A stretch of DNA of 64,000 bases from Leadbettera azotonutricia ZAS-9 (GCF_000214355.1 NC_015577.1:3711389-3775388); one strand, 5' to 3'; shown: positions 24,170 to 33,332, numbered from the stretch's first letter. Numbers and translations: made by a program. The notes: generated by a model from the letters alone, not told the origin.

Positions 24170-26257
24170 TTAGTCCGCCGTGCTTCGCTCCGCGACTGCC
24201 GAGAGTTCCTCCAGGGCCTGCCTTAAGGTAAGGGTCATGTTCAGCATTTCGTTGTAACTGATTTTGACTTCCGAGGAAAGGGCCTTGAGGTTTTCCAGGG
24301 CGGAGGTAATTTCAGTGCTTCCGGACGAAAGCTCGCCGAAGGTGCTGATCAACTCCGCCATGGTTTCGGCAAAACTGTGGATCTCGCTGGACATTTGGGC
24401 GATGTGGTTTTCGGTTTCGCCTGAGCGGGTGGATGTTACTTTTATCCCCTTGATGATATTGGAAAGGGTCACGGATATGTTTTGGGAATTGGCCCGGGTG
24501 TCTTCCGAGAGGCGGCGGATTTCCCCTGCCACTACCGAGAAGCCCCGCCCCGCATCCCCTGCATGGGCGGCCTCAATCGCCGCATTCATAGAAAGCAGGT
24601 TCGTGTTGGACGCGATGCCGCTGATAAGCTTGATGGTCGAAGAGACACCGTCCACGGATTTGGCGATATCCTCTACTGCCTGAATCGTTTCCCGCATGGA
24701 GCCTTGCCCCCTGGCGGCGACATCGACCAGGCCCTGGAGGTCGTCACGTTTCTTCTGGGAAACCTCGGAGGTCTTATGGATGGACGAAACCATTTCCCCA
24801 ACAGCCGCAGAGGAATGATCCACTGATTCCGACTGCTTTGCCATCTTCGAGCTCACTACATCCACCAGGGAGTTGATGCTGTCGATGACCGACAGGGACT
24901 TGCCAATTTGCTTTTTCATCTCCACATTCAGTTCGGCGAGCTTGTCCTGTTTGTTCAGCAGGAAGAGATTATAGTGGAGGCAGTTTTTGGGCACATTGAG
25001 TTTGTTGAAGATCGCCTTGGCCATGCGCTTGCAGGAACCGTAACCGCAGGCATTGCAGTCATAAATGTCGTCCTCAGAGTATTTCCCGATTTTTTTGTAG
25101 ACCTCGGTAAGTTCCGCAGGGCTTGGCTCCCGGATGGTATAATTGCCGGATAAATCCACATAGTTCCTGCCGTATAAGCCAGGTTTCCAGTATTTGTTCA
25201 GTACCTTGGCAAGCTCCTTACGGGATTTTTTTTGGGATTTAAGGGTATATTTTTTCTCCGCTTCCACTGCCCGTTGTTGTATGGGGTATTCCAGCTCGTT
25301 CTGCGGCTCTTCCCAGAACCCGGTTCCCGGCCCGCCGTTGCATCCCTTTTCGCAGTTGAGGCAGTCCACAAAGGACACCGACTGATGCCCGCCTTTTTTA
25401 AGGGAATCCGCAAGATGATCCAGGTAGGGATAAATCGCTTCGGGCCCTTCAATTTTTCGGGTCTGCTCCCAAATGCCCGGCACTTCCCGGTCGGCTGTGC
25501 GGAGCAGGCCCCCGGGCATGGGGAAAGTGACCGCCCGCTCAGCCTCGGGGTTGTCGTATTCCATTGCTTTGCAGGAGGCGAGATCTTTTTTCTCTTTTTC
25601 CAGCTGCCCTTTTATGGTAATAAAGGTAACATTGTAATCCCCCAGGCCCGTTTCATCGAATTCACGCCGTTTGGCAATGCAGGGGGAAATCACCGCGACC
25701 TTATGGTTCCGGTATTGGGGATAGTATTCCTTGATCATCCTGATGGTATGCAGCATAGGGCTGTCGGCAGGGGCCAGCATAGGCAGGAGGGAAGGTACAA
25801 ATAATTCGATATAGGTGACAATGGCAGGGCAGGGCTGCGAAATAACCAGTGAAGGCTTTTTCTCCTTCATGTAATTCACATAGGAAAGGACCGTAAGCTC
25901 CGCCCCGAAACTGACATCAAAAACCGCCTGAACCCCCAGGGACTTGAGGTAACCATTAAGGTTGAGATACCGGCCCTCAAAGTTGGAGGCTGCCGCCGGA
26001 GCCACGATGGCCACGATCTTTTCGCCCCTTCCCAGATCCCGGAAAAAAGCATCCCCGTTGTCAAAAAAAGAACGGGCCCCCCTCTTGCAGGAAGTAATGC
26101 AGTTCCCGCAGCCTATGCAGAGATCATGGTTGATCTTGGGAGCATCGCCGGTTCCGTCCATACAGTATTTTACCGGACAGGCCGCCACGCAGGCGTAGCA
26201 ATTTACGCACTTTTCATCATCAACTTTAATAACCGGGGTAAGCTTTGTTCCACTCAT
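24170..26257 (-). CDS. [FeFe]-hydrogenase-like sensor fused to a chemoreceptor signalling domain
   Basis: 695 residues from the ATG at 26257 (AGGAG upstream). Two ferredoxin clusters (CVNCYACVAACP and CIGCGNCITSCK) are followed by a hydrogenase H-domain with altered motifs: L1 reads SQPCPAIV (catalytic enzymes have TSCCPxW), L2 SPCIAKRREF, and L3 DCLNCEKGCNGGPG. A further Fe-S motif DCNACGYGSC...C lies near residues 400-426. From about 455 on is an MCP signalling hairpin with NLLSMNAAIEAAHAGDAGRGFSVVAGEIRRLSEDT. There are no membrane segments, so it is a soluble chemoreceptor. Likely role: sensing H2 or redox state and passing it to CheA/CheW. Related sensory hydrogenases are known in clostridia and termite-gut treponemes. 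Confidence 0.85.
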   Translation of the reverse strand: MSGTKLTPVIKVDDEKCVNCYACVAACPVKYCMDGTGDAPKINHDLCIGCGNCITSCKRGARSFFDNGDAFFRDLGRGEKIVAIVAPAAASNFEGRYLNLNGYLKSLGVQAVFDVSFGAELTVLSYVNYMKEKKPSLVISQPCPAIVTYIELFVPSLLPMLAPADSPMLHTIRMIKEYYPQYRNHKVAVISPCIAKRREFDETGLGDYNVTFITIKGQLEKEKKDLASCKAMEYDNPEAERAVTFPMPGGLLRTADREVPGIWEQTRKIEGPEAIYPYLDHLADSLKKGGHQSVSFVDCLNCEKGCNGGPGTGFWEEPQNELEYPIQQRAVEAEKKYTLKSQKKSRKELAKVLNKYWKPGLYGRNYVDLSGNYTIREPSPAELTEVYKKIGKYSEDDIYDCNACGYGSCKRMAKAIFNKLNVPKNCLHYNLFLLNKQDKLAELNVEMKKQIGKSLSVIDSINSLVDVVSSKMAKQSESVDHSSAAVGEMVSSIHKTSEVSQKKRDDLQGLVDVAARGQGSMRETIQAVEDIAKSVDGVSSTIKLISGIASNTNLLSMNAAIEAAHAGDAGRGFSVVAGEIRRLSEDTRANSQNISVTLSNIIKGIKVTSTRSGETENHIAQMSSEIHSFAETMAELISTFGELSSGSTEITSALENLKALSSEVKISYNEMLNMTLTLRQALEELSAVAERSTAD

Positions 26258-26380
26258 GGTTAACTCCTGCATCAATCATAACAACTACCAAGATTCCATA
26301 TACTACACCAAAATAAAGATAGTGTCTATTTCCGAATTCACCACGTATCAGGCTGCACCCCTATGCATATAGAGACAAAA

Positions 26381-26518
26381 ATCAATAACCCCGCCGCAAG
26401 CCACGAGGTAAGCTGTTCTCTTAAGGAATTGGACTCGGGGGTTAATGCCTTTTTAACCGCCCCAAGGCTCCCCTGCGAAGCAGGCTCTTGGGTATTAACC
26501 CCCTCGCCACGAATAAAA
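26381..26518. repeat. 138-bp palindromic repeat, copy A (intergenic)
   Basis: This stretch is about 90% identical to 28922-29059. Its core pairs as GGGGGTTAAT/ATTAACCCCC, then CCCAAG/CTTGGG, then CCTGC-TTC-GCAGG, giving a long cruciform. Read on the minus strand it is open and would encode NTQEPASQGSLGAVKKAL, as in copy B. The rest of the 26,258-26,629 gap has no gene I can support. Confidence 0.85.
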
Positions 26519-26629
26519 TTATTACAGATGTGAAAGAACTGGTATGTCGCCTAATGGATGTTAAACGAAAGTTTGCTCTTGACTTTTTTGTAGAAATTAA
26601 TATAAAACATCGTTAAAGGAAATAATTAA

Positions 26630-27229
26630 ATGACTATTAGAAACATGGAACCAGAAGACATTGATGAAGTGCTTTCTGTAGCGGATTCTGCATTTTTTAA
26701 TGAAGAACTATATAAGTGGACAACACCAAATGATAATGACCGGACTGATTTTATAAAAACCTTTTTTCAATACAGATTAAAAAATGCTTTTGAGGAAAAA
26801 ATAATGCAAGTTGCTATTGATGATATAGGAAAAATTGCAGGTGCCGCAGTATGGGTCCCTCCAATTAAAGAAAAAAATAATGGAGAAAAATCATTTGATT
26901 TTGAAGAGATGATTTCAAGATTTAGTAATGATATACGTGAACGTTGTTATAAATTTGTTTCTACTGTTATAAAAGCAGAAAACTATTTTACTCAGCCATA
27001 TTGGGATTTAGGCCCTGTCTTTGTTAATAAAAGGATGCAGGGAAAAGGGATCGCTTCCCTTTTAATCCGCAGCCAATTAAAAAAGATAGATGAAACACAT
27101 TCGCCTTGTATACTTGTAACACAGGAAAAAAATAATATTCAAATTTATGAAAAATATGGTTTTAAAGTTGCTATAAAAATACCCATAGAAGAATCAAGGC
27201 TCATAAGTTATGGAATGATACGTAAATAG
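26630..27229 (+). CDS. GNAT-family N-acetyltransferase
   Basis: 199 residues. The N-terminus MTIRNMEPEDIDEVLSVADSAF and the acetyl-CoA loop RMQGKGIASLLI (Q/RxxGxG/A) at about residues 132-143 define a GNAT fold, with the closing strand IQIYEKYGFKVA. Substrate unknown. The gene is AT-rich compared with neighbours, in keeping with acquisition. The gap before it has a palindromic repeat but no clear promoter. Confidence 0.8.
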   Translation: MTIRNMEPEDIDEVLSVADSAFFNEELYKWTTPNDNDRTDFIKTFFQYRLKNAFEEKIMQVAIDDIGKIAGAAVWVPPIKEKNNGEKSFDFEEMISRFSNDIRERCYKFVSTVIKAENYFTQPYWDLGPVFVNKRMQGKGIASLLIRSQLKKIDETHSPCILVTQEKNNIQIYEKYGFKVAIKIPIEESRLISYGMIRK

Positions 27230-27274
27230 AAATATTATAAATATAAGGAAAAATACCATATAGAGCTTAATCTG

Positions 27275-28615
27275 GGCCTGTCCTGAAGTTTGTGTAAATG
27301 GCCAAAATATGGTAGAAATACCAAGGAGACAAAATGGCCAGTACACGAAAACTGAAAGAGAAGGATCTGATCGACCAAATACTCGATCAGATAGACCTTA
27401 AAGGAATGACCCAGGAAGAAATCCTTGGACAGGAAGGATTATTAAAGCATCTGACAGGGAAGCTGCTAAGCCGTGTCATGAATGCTGAAATGGACGAGCA
27501 TTTGGGGTATGAAAAGAATTCCAACGCCGGGGACAATTCGGGGGACAGCCGAAACGGGTACAGTGAAAAGACAGTCCTGACAGAGAATCAGAGTGCAGTG
27601 ATACAGGTACCACGGGACCGCAATGGAACGTTCGAACCCAAGATACTGGCGAAACACCAAAGACGGCTCCCTATATTTAACGACCAGGTTATTTCGATGT
27701 ATTCCTTTGGGATGACCGACCGGGATATTAAATCACACCTGGAAAAAATATATAACGTGGAAGTCTCCCCTGAATTGATAAGCCGTGTCACTGCAGCGGT
27801 GATGGAAGAAGTGAAGGAGTGGCAGAATCGGCAGCTGGAAAAATCTTATGCCATCGTGTATTTGGACGCCCTGAGGGTCAAGACCAAACAGGACGGGAAA
27901 AGCTGTACCAAGAGCGTCTATGTGGCTCTGGGAGTGAATTTCGAGGGTCAGAAGGAGGTATTGGGCCTTTGGATAGCGGAGAACGAAGGGGCTAAGTTCT
28001 GGATGGGCGTCCTGAACGAAATAAAGAACCGGGGAGTGGAAGACATACTCATCGCTTGCATGGACGGCCTTACCGGTTTCCCCGAAGCGGTTCGGGCAGT
28101 ATTTCCCAAGACCCGTATCCAATTGTGCATTGTCCACATGGTGCGTAATTCCACCAAGTTTGTTTCCTGGAAAGACCTGAAAAAAATCTGTGCCGATCTT
28201 AAGGCCATATATTCGGCAGCCACCGAGGAAGCCGGCCGTGACGCACTGGAAGAATTCGGCAAGATATGGGATGCCAAGTACCCGATGATATACCAGTCCT
28301 GGGATACCCACTGGGATGACTTAAGCGAGTTCTTTAAATACCCGCCTGAAATCCGCAAGGCAATTTACACGACAAATGCAATTGAGTCATTAAATTACCA
28401 GCTGCGAAAAGTCACAAAAAACCGCTCGACATTTCCGAACGATGATGCTATATTTAAGATATTGTATTTGGCAATTAGGAATGCGTCAGAGAAATGGACA
28501 ATGCCGGTACGGGATTGGGGGATGGCGCTCAACCAATTCGCTATTATTTTTGGCAATGAACGGGTTCCGTTCTAAATAATTCATTGCCATTTACACAAAA
28601 ATTCGGACACGTCCC
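27275..28615. mobile_element. IS256-family insertion sequence
   Basis: 1341 bp. Imperfect terminal inverted repeats of about 29 bp (both ends share TTTGTGTAAATGGC on the inner side and end GGG...GTCC). The 8-bp sequence TTAATCTG occurs on both sides (27267-27274 and 28616-28623), the target duplication size typical of IS256. One intact transposase gene inside, so the element may be active and recently inserted. Confidence 0.9.
27334..28575 (+). CDS. IS256-family transposase
   Basis: 413 residues, full length for the Mutator/IS256 family. AGGAGA upstream of the ATG at 27334. Conserved segments of the DDE core: IVYLDALRVK, LIACMDGLTGFPEAV, VFPKTRIQLCIVHMVRNS (the C-x2-H signature) and YTTNAIESLNYQLRK with the final Glu. 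No frameshift. Confidence 0.95.
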   Translation: MASTRKLKEKDLIDQILDQIDLKGMTQEEILGQEGLLKHLTGKLLSRVMNAEMDEHLGYEKNSNAGDNSGDSRNGYSEKTVLTENQSAVIQVPRDRNGTFEPKILAKHQRRLPIFNDQVISMYSFGMTDRDIKSHLEKIYNVEVSPELISRVTAAVMEEVKEWQNRQLEKSYAIVYLDALRVKTKQDGKSCTKSVYVALGVNFEGQKEVLGLWIAENEGAKFWMGVLNEIKNRGVEDILIACMDGLTGFPEAVRAVFPKTRIQLCIVHMVRNSTKFVSWKDLKKICADLKAIYSAATEEAGRDALEEFGKIWDAKYPMIYQSWDTHWDDLSEFFKYPPEIRKAIYTTNAIESLNYQLRKVTKNRSTFPNDDAIFKILYLAIRNASEKWTMPVRDWGMALNQFAIIFGNERVPF

Positions 28616-28692
28616 TTAATCTGAAAAAGATGAATAAATAAAACAGAATTTATTTCGGTGCTTTTGACGCAGATTTTTGCTTATATTTTTTA

Positions 28693-29403
28693 TCAAGAAT
28701 ACGGAAAATCGTGTTCCATATATACTAAATATTTTGAATGTTTTAATATACTTTTATTTACCAATTTATAGTCTAATTCCTCGGATAAATCAAAATCAGG
28801 TGTATCTGTTTCCGCAATTTTCGTCAAATATGCTTCGTGCATATTCATGCTATAATAATATGCACTTTTTGATATAGCTATAGGCATTTCTTTATATTTC
28901 AAATTTGTTTCTACAAATTCAATCAACAACCCTGCGGCAAGCCGCGAGGTATGTTGTTCTCTTAAGGAATTGGACTCGGGGCTTAATACCTTTTTAACCG
29001 CCCCAAGGCTCCCCTGCGAAGCAGGCTCTTGGGTATTAACCCCCTCGCCATGAATAAAACCTGTTTTCACATCAATTTCTATCAAATATTTTGGATATTT
29101 ATTAAAAAATTTTTTTAAAATAGTGTTCGCCAATGTTCCTTTTTCTTGTCCTAAATTATTCATTAATATTTCTCTATTAGGTTTTATACAATAATGTTCT
29201 TTATATGAATAAACGCACAAACCCAAATGATTCATTTCACAAACATAAAATTCTTCAAGTTTAAATAAATTTGAGCACATTGTTTTTAATATATTTTTAT
29301 CTTCTGAAATATTTTTTAATATATTTCCAAATATGTCAATGAATGCTTCGGCAATATTTTCCTCTTTGTTTTCATTTAAATCTTTTGTAAGTTTAATTTC
29401 CAT
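28693..29403 (-). CDS. Hypothetical protein with an in-frame repeat insertion
   Basis: 236 residues. The two flanks (residues 1-114 and about 160-236) are AT-rich, Lys/Asn/Ile-rich and look like one normal protein. The middle 46 codons, from about GEGVNTQEPASQG to AAGLLI, come exactly from repeat copy B and have quite different base composition. No known domain. The insertion keeps the frame open, so the protein could still be made. It ends just beyond the IS256 element. Confidence 0.55.
   Translation of the reverse strand: MEIKLTKDLNENKEENIAEAFIDIFGNILKNISEDKNILKTMCSNLFKLEEFYVCEMNHLGLCVYSYKEHYCIKPNREILMNNLGQEKGTLANTILKKFFNKYPKYLIEIDVKTGFIHGEGVNTQEPASQGSLGAVKKVLSPESNSLREQHTSRLAAGLLIEFVETNLKYKEMPIAISKSAYYYSMNMHEAYLTKIAETDTPDFDLSEELDYKLVNKSILKHSKYLVYMEHDFPYS
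28922..29059. repeat. 138-bp palindromic repeat, copy B (inside a coding sequence)
   Basis: Nearly identical to 26381-26518 and equal to 46 codons, it lies in frame within the 28693-29403 gene. The same nested palindromes are present. This resembles Rickettsia palindromic elements, which insert in frame into genes, though no sequence relation is claimed. Confidence 0.85.
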
Positions 29404-29533
29404 AATTTATTATGCACCCCAATATTTTCATCATACTATTGGTCTTAAAATATTGTCAACCAATTTCAAAACCAATTGCGCATAGACGTTCCGGTTGCAT
29501 ACGAAGGTTTTTATCGCGCCATAAAAACTTTGG

Positions 29534-29715
29534 GTGGAGTGGAGCGTAGGAGCCGAAGAAACGGTTCATGAAATGGGTGTTCCCCGAAGTACATTATATG
29601 CGAATGCACTAGTGGAATATTTACAAAAAAATTAAATGAAGTGTATACGGATGATTATTATACAGAAATACCCATGGACAGGAACAACATCCTTGAGAGC
29701 GTATTTCATTTATAA
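29534..29715 (+). pseudogene. Decayed CopG/RHH-type antitoxin
   Basis: The frame 29534-29635 reads AEETVHEMGVPRSTLYANALVEYLQKN and stops. Adding one A to the A7 run at 29625-29631 would join it to LNEVYTDDYYTEIPMDRNN, which runs to a stop at 29713-29715. The helix-(G/S)-helix pattern MGVPRSTLYANALVEYL is typical of antitoxins paired with MazF-like toxins. No start codon remains and no toxin follows. It fills most of the 29,404-29,784 gap; nothing else is visible there. Confidence 0.5.
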
Positions 29716-29784
29716 TACATCAAGCCATTATGAATGGGGTTTGAAGACAATAAAGCCATTGAGAAAATTAGCTAAATAAATTCT

Positions 29785-30591
29785 TCATGGTTCCAGATTG
29801 ATCCTCTTTACTGAAATCGCCTTCCTGGTTTCCAAATCAATTTCTGCAGCAATGCCCTGAACCGCTGCTCCCTGTCCTCCTGTTGCTGTTTCCATGCGGT
29901 AGAGCACCTGGTTCCTTGCGCGGTCTATGCAGATTTTGGCATCCATGCCGATAACGCCGCTTGTGACTCCGGTCATGCCCAGGTCGGTGATATACGCCGT
30001 TCCCTTGGGAAGTATGCGCTCGTCGGCAGTTTGTATGTGGGTATGGGTGCCGGCCACCACCGAGGCCCGCCCGTCAAGGTAAAACCCCAGGGCTTCTTTT
30101 TCTTTGGTGGATTCAGCGTGAAAGTCCACCAGGACTATGGCGTTTTCCGTGTCGATGGCATCGAAGGCTTTGAAGGGGCAGTCTATGGGGGTCATGAATT
30201 CCCTGCCCTGGAGGTTGACGGCAACAAGGGAAACCGCCGTGCCCCGGACATCTTTGTCCATACGCACCCAGCCCCGCCCGGGGGCGCTGGAATTCCCGGC
30301 CGCCCCGGGATAGTTTGCAGGCCGCAAAATTCTTGTGTCGCTCTCGAGGACAGGCCAGAAATCCCGTTTTTCCCAGACATGGTTTCCGCTGGTCACCACG
30401 TCGGCCCCGGCTTTGAGTATGCGGTCAAAGGTTTCCTGGGTAAACCCGAACCCCCCGGCGGAGTTCTCCCCGTTAACAGCGACAAAGGAGGCGGAATATT
30501 CCTTGATAAGATCGGGCAGCCGTTTTTCGAGGATCTCCAAACCGGGATCGCCTATCACATCGCCGATCATAAGTACCCATACACTCGCCAT
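29785..30591 (-). CDS. ymdB: YmdB-family metallophosphoesterase
   Basis: 268 residues, usual length. The metal-binding motifs are in order: GDVIGDPG, VNGENSAGGFG, SGNHVWEKRD, VDFHAESTKEK, AGTHTHIQTAD and TDLGMTG. YmdB hydrolyses cyclic nucleotides in Bacillus and affects cell fate. It follows rny by 11 bases, the standard pairing. Insert regions around residues 90-105 are Gly/Ala/Pro-rich. Confidence 0.93.
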   Translation of the reverse strand: MASVWVLMIGDVIGDPGLEILEKRLPDLIKEYSASFVAVNGENSAGGFGFTQETFDRILKAGADVVTSGNHVWEKRDFWPVLESDTRILRPANYPGAAGNSSAPGRGWVRMDKDVRGTAVSLVAVNLQGREFMTPIDCPFKAFDAIDTENAIVLVDFHAESTKEKEALGFYLDGRASVVAGTHTHIQTADERILPKGTAYITDLGMTGVTSGVIGMDAKICIDRARNQVLYRMETATGGQGAAVQGIAAEIDLETRKAISVKRINLEP

Positions 30592-30602
30592 GGGCTTATT
30601 GC

Positions 30603-32132
30603 CTACCTCGCGTATTCAGTGATCCTCGTTTCCCTGATGATGGTCACTTTGATGCGGCCAGGGTAGCGAAGGTCGGTTTCTATCTTCTTGGCAATGTCCT
30701 TGGCGAGGTCTTTGGACTGATCGTCGTTGACCGTATCGCTGTTGACAATGATGCGGAGTTCGCGGCCGGCCTGTATGGCGAATGCCTTGTCCACGCCGGT
30801 AAAGCCCACGGCTATGCCTTCGAGGTTTTCGAGACGCTTGACGTAGTTGTCCAGGGTTTCGCGGCGGGCGCCGGGCCGGGCTGCCGAAATTGCGTCGGCA
30901 ATCTGGACAAGCACGGACTCTATGCAGGAAGGCTCTATGTCGTTGTGGTGGCTTCCTATGCCGTTGATGACCCGGGGGTCTTCGCCCATCTTCCTCGCCA
31001 TGTCCATGCCGATTTCCGCATGGTTGAGGTCCGAGTCGGATTCCACGCCTTTGCCTATGTCGTGGAGCAGGGCCGAACGCTTTGCCAGCTCCCGGTTGCA
31101 GCCGATTTCGGCGGCCAGCATGCCGGCAATGACCGCCACTTCCTTCGAGTGGTAGAGCACGTTCTGCCCGTAGCTGGTGCGGAAATAGAGGCGGCCCAGG
31201 GCGCGTATGGCGTCCTGCTTGATGTTGTGTATCCCCAGGTCAAAGAGGACTTTTTCGCCTTCTTCGAAGATCTTCTGGGAAATGTCCTTGGTGACCTTGG
31301 TAACGATTTCCTCGATCCGGGCAGGGTGAATGCGGCCGTCGGTGATGAGCCGCTCAAGGCTGACCTTGGCGATTTCCCGGCGCACCGGGTCGAAGCAGGA
31401 AATGACCACCGCCTCGGGGGTGTCGTCGATGATGATGTCCACGCCCGTGAGGGTCTCGAGGGTGCGTATGTTGCGGCCTTCCCGGCCTATGATACGGCCC
31501 TTCATCTCGTCATTGGGAAGGGTAACAGTGGCGACAGTCACCTCGCCGGTGACTTCCGTCGCAAGGCGCTGAATGGTCGCGACAAGGATGTCCCGGGCCT
31601 TCTTTTCGCCCGCCAGGGTGGCTTCCTGCTCGATCTTGTTGATCAGGCCCTGGGCGTCGTGCTTGGCCTCGTTTTCGAGATCCTGGATGATGAGGGCCTT
31701 TGCCTGCTCGGCGCTGAGCCCGGAGATGCGCTCAAGCTCGGCCCGGTAACGCTCTTCCTCTTTATCGAGGGCGCCTTCCCGCTCCTGGCAAGCCTTTTCC
31801 TTTTCAGCCAGCAACTCCTCAGTTTTTTCGATCTGGGCAGTCTTCTTGTCTATGCTTTCTTCTTTCTGCGTTACCCGGCGTTCATACCGCTGTAATTCAG
31901 CCCTTCGTTCCCGGGTTTCCCTCTCCTGCTGGTTCTTGTCTCGGATAACTTGTTCTTTTGCCTCGAGAAGGATTTCCTTCTTTTTGGCTTCAGCTTCTTT
32001 TATCGCATCCTGTTTTATACGCTCGGCGCGTTGCTCCGATGCCGTAAGTTGAAATCTGGCATACAGCCATCTAATGATCCAGCCTAAAGAGAACCCGGCA
32101 AAAGGGAGGATAATCCAAAATATCCATGCCAT
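30603..32132 (-). CDS. rny: Ribonuclease Y
   Basis: 509 residues from the ATG at 32132 (AAGGGG upstream); a longer frame upstream overlaps the promoter and is rejected. Parts in order: an N-terminal membrane anchor (about 2-22), a long coiled coil (30-200), a KH domain with GREGRNIRTLE (about 210-275), and an HD domain with LLHDIGKG (His-Asp near 356-357). It starts mRNA decay at the inner membrane. Confidence 0.95.
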   Translation of the reverse strand: MAWIFWIILPFAGFSLGWIIRWLYARFQLTASEQRAERIKQDAIKEAEAKKKEILLEAKEQVIRDKNQQERETRERRAELQRYERRVTQKEESIDKKTAQIEKTEELLAEKEKACQEREGALDKEEERYRAELERISGLSAEQAKALIIQDLENEAKHDAQGLINKIEQEATLAGEKKARDILVATIQRLATEVTGEVTVATVTLPNDEMKGRIIGREGRNIRTLETLTGVDIIIDDTPEAVVISCFDPVRREIAKVSLERLITDGRIHPARIEEIVTKVTKDISQKIFEEGEKVLFDLGIHNIKQDAIRALGRLYFRTSYGQNVLYHSKEVAVIAGMLAAEIGCNRELAKRSALLHDIGKGVESDSDLNHAEIGMDMARKMGEDPRVINGIGSHHNDIEPSCIESVLVQIADAISAARPGARRETLDNYVKRLENLEGIAVGFTGVDKAFAIQAGRELRIIVNSDTVNDDQSKDLAKDIAKKIETDLRYPGRIKVTIIRETRITEYAR

Positions 32133-32171
32133 ATATATCCCCTTACCGTAAATATAGTAAATATCTTCCCC

Positions 32172-32201
32172 AGAATAGTACAAAAATGCCGGATATGTCA
32201 A
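32172..32201 (-). promoter_or_regulatory. rny-ymdB promoter
   Basis: On the minus strand TTGACA (32201-32196), 18 bases, TATTCT (32177-32172), 40 bases upstream of the rny start codon. Confidence 0.65.
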
Positions 32202-32340
32202 GGCAGGCAGAGAAAGCCAAAGGGGGCGCCCGGGTTGGCATATCCCCCTCTGCCGGCCATAGCGCAAACCGCATCTTCGCTCCGTATTGGAGGGAATAGA
32301 GGCTTTTTTTGCTCATTAAGGGGCTTTTGCGTTTTTTTTT

Positions 32341-32500
32341 GGGGGGGGAGATTTGCAGGACGTCGGCCAGCTTCCCGATAAATGCGAAAGAAGGGTAGCG
32401 GCTGCCGCATTCAATCTGCCGGATGTAGGAATGCGAAGCGTAGCATAGCGCGGCAAGCTTTTCCTGGACGCCCTCCGGGTGAATATCCGCGATGGGGCAG
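32341..32500 (-). pseudogene. XRE-type HTH fragment
   Basis: The minus strand encodes EKLAALCYASHSYIRQIE, then CGSRYPSFAFIGKLADVLQIS, a clear Cro/CI helix-turn-helix core. The 5' part of the gene is cut off by the broken IS256 transposase. After the domain comes a run of eight C and nine A bases (minus strand), a likely slippage site. No start codon remains. Confidence 0.6.
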
Positions 32501-32502
32501 CG

Positions 32503-33177
32503 GTGGTTAAAAAATCCGTTTATTTGGCCTTGGCGATACGTTTGGATGGGCAGAAAGAGCTTTTAGGGCTCTGGATTGAGCAAAACGAAGGGGCCAAGTT
32601 CTAGATGGGCATTATGACTGAACTAAAAAGCCGGGGAATACAGGACATCCTCCTTGCCGCCGTCGATGGGCTGACCGGCTTTCCTGACGCTATCGCCGCG
32701 GTATTCCCCAAAACCGAGGTTCAGCTGTGTATCGTCCACATGCTTCGGAACTCAGTTCGATTTGTCCCGTACAAAGACCGGAAGGCGGTAATCGCCGGGC
32801 TTAAAACTATTTACCTGGCTCCTTCGGCAGAACTTGCCACCTGCGCGCTGGAAGAATTCTCAAAAGTCTGGGATAAAAAATACCCGATGATTTCAAAATC
32901 TTGGCGCACCCGATGGAACGAGGTCATACCGTTTTTTAAATTCTCGCCTGAAATCAGGAAGGCTGTTTATACTACCAATGCCATTGAATCAGTCAATTAC
33001 ACGATTCAAAAAATCATCAAACACCGTCAGTCTTTTCCGAATGACGAAGCTGCGGTGAAATTAATTTTTATGGGCTTGAAAAACATTTCCAGAAAATGGA
33101 CAATGCCTATACGAGATTGGGGGGCGGCCCTCAATCAATTCGCAATCATTTACGGGGAAGACAGAGTCCCCCTATGA
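32503..33177 (+). pseudogene. Truncated IS256 transposase
   Basis: About 224 codons match the C-terminal half of the transposase at 27334, including GFPDAIAAVFPKTEVQLCIVHML and YTTNAIESVNYTIQK. The first half is gone. The codon for the Trp of GAKFWMG is TAG here (32602-32604), so even the remaining part is interrupted. It differs from the intact copy at many positions, so it is a different, older element. Confidence 0.85.
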
Positions 33178-33285
33178 TTACCGTTTACACTAAAAAAATT
33201 ACAAGTTCGGTGGCCGATCTCAAGGCGATGGGTTACAATACTGTCCTGCCGGCACAAACGTCCTAAAGGCGCCACCCACTGAATT

Positions 33286-33332
33286 GTACGCTCAACTGCG
33301 CATATTTTGAAAAAGTGCGCAGTTGAGCGTAC
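33286..33332. repeat. 17-bp perfect inverted repeat
   Basis: GTACGCTCAACTGCGCA (33286-33302) and its exact reverse complement (33316-33332) surround a 13-base loop. It lies in the gap 33,178-33,462 between the broken transposase and the end of the TIR/LRR gene. No T-run follows on either strand, so a terminator role is doubtful; a mobile-element end or regulatory RNA structure is possible. Confidence 0.6.

Noticed and set aside
30945-31895. 316-codon open frame on the + strand
   Set aside because: Antisense to rny, which has intact KH and HD motifs.
32133-32267. 45-residue N-terminal extension of RNase Y
   Set aside because: It covers the promoter; the ATG at 32132 has AAGGGG upstream and starts the expected membrane anchor.
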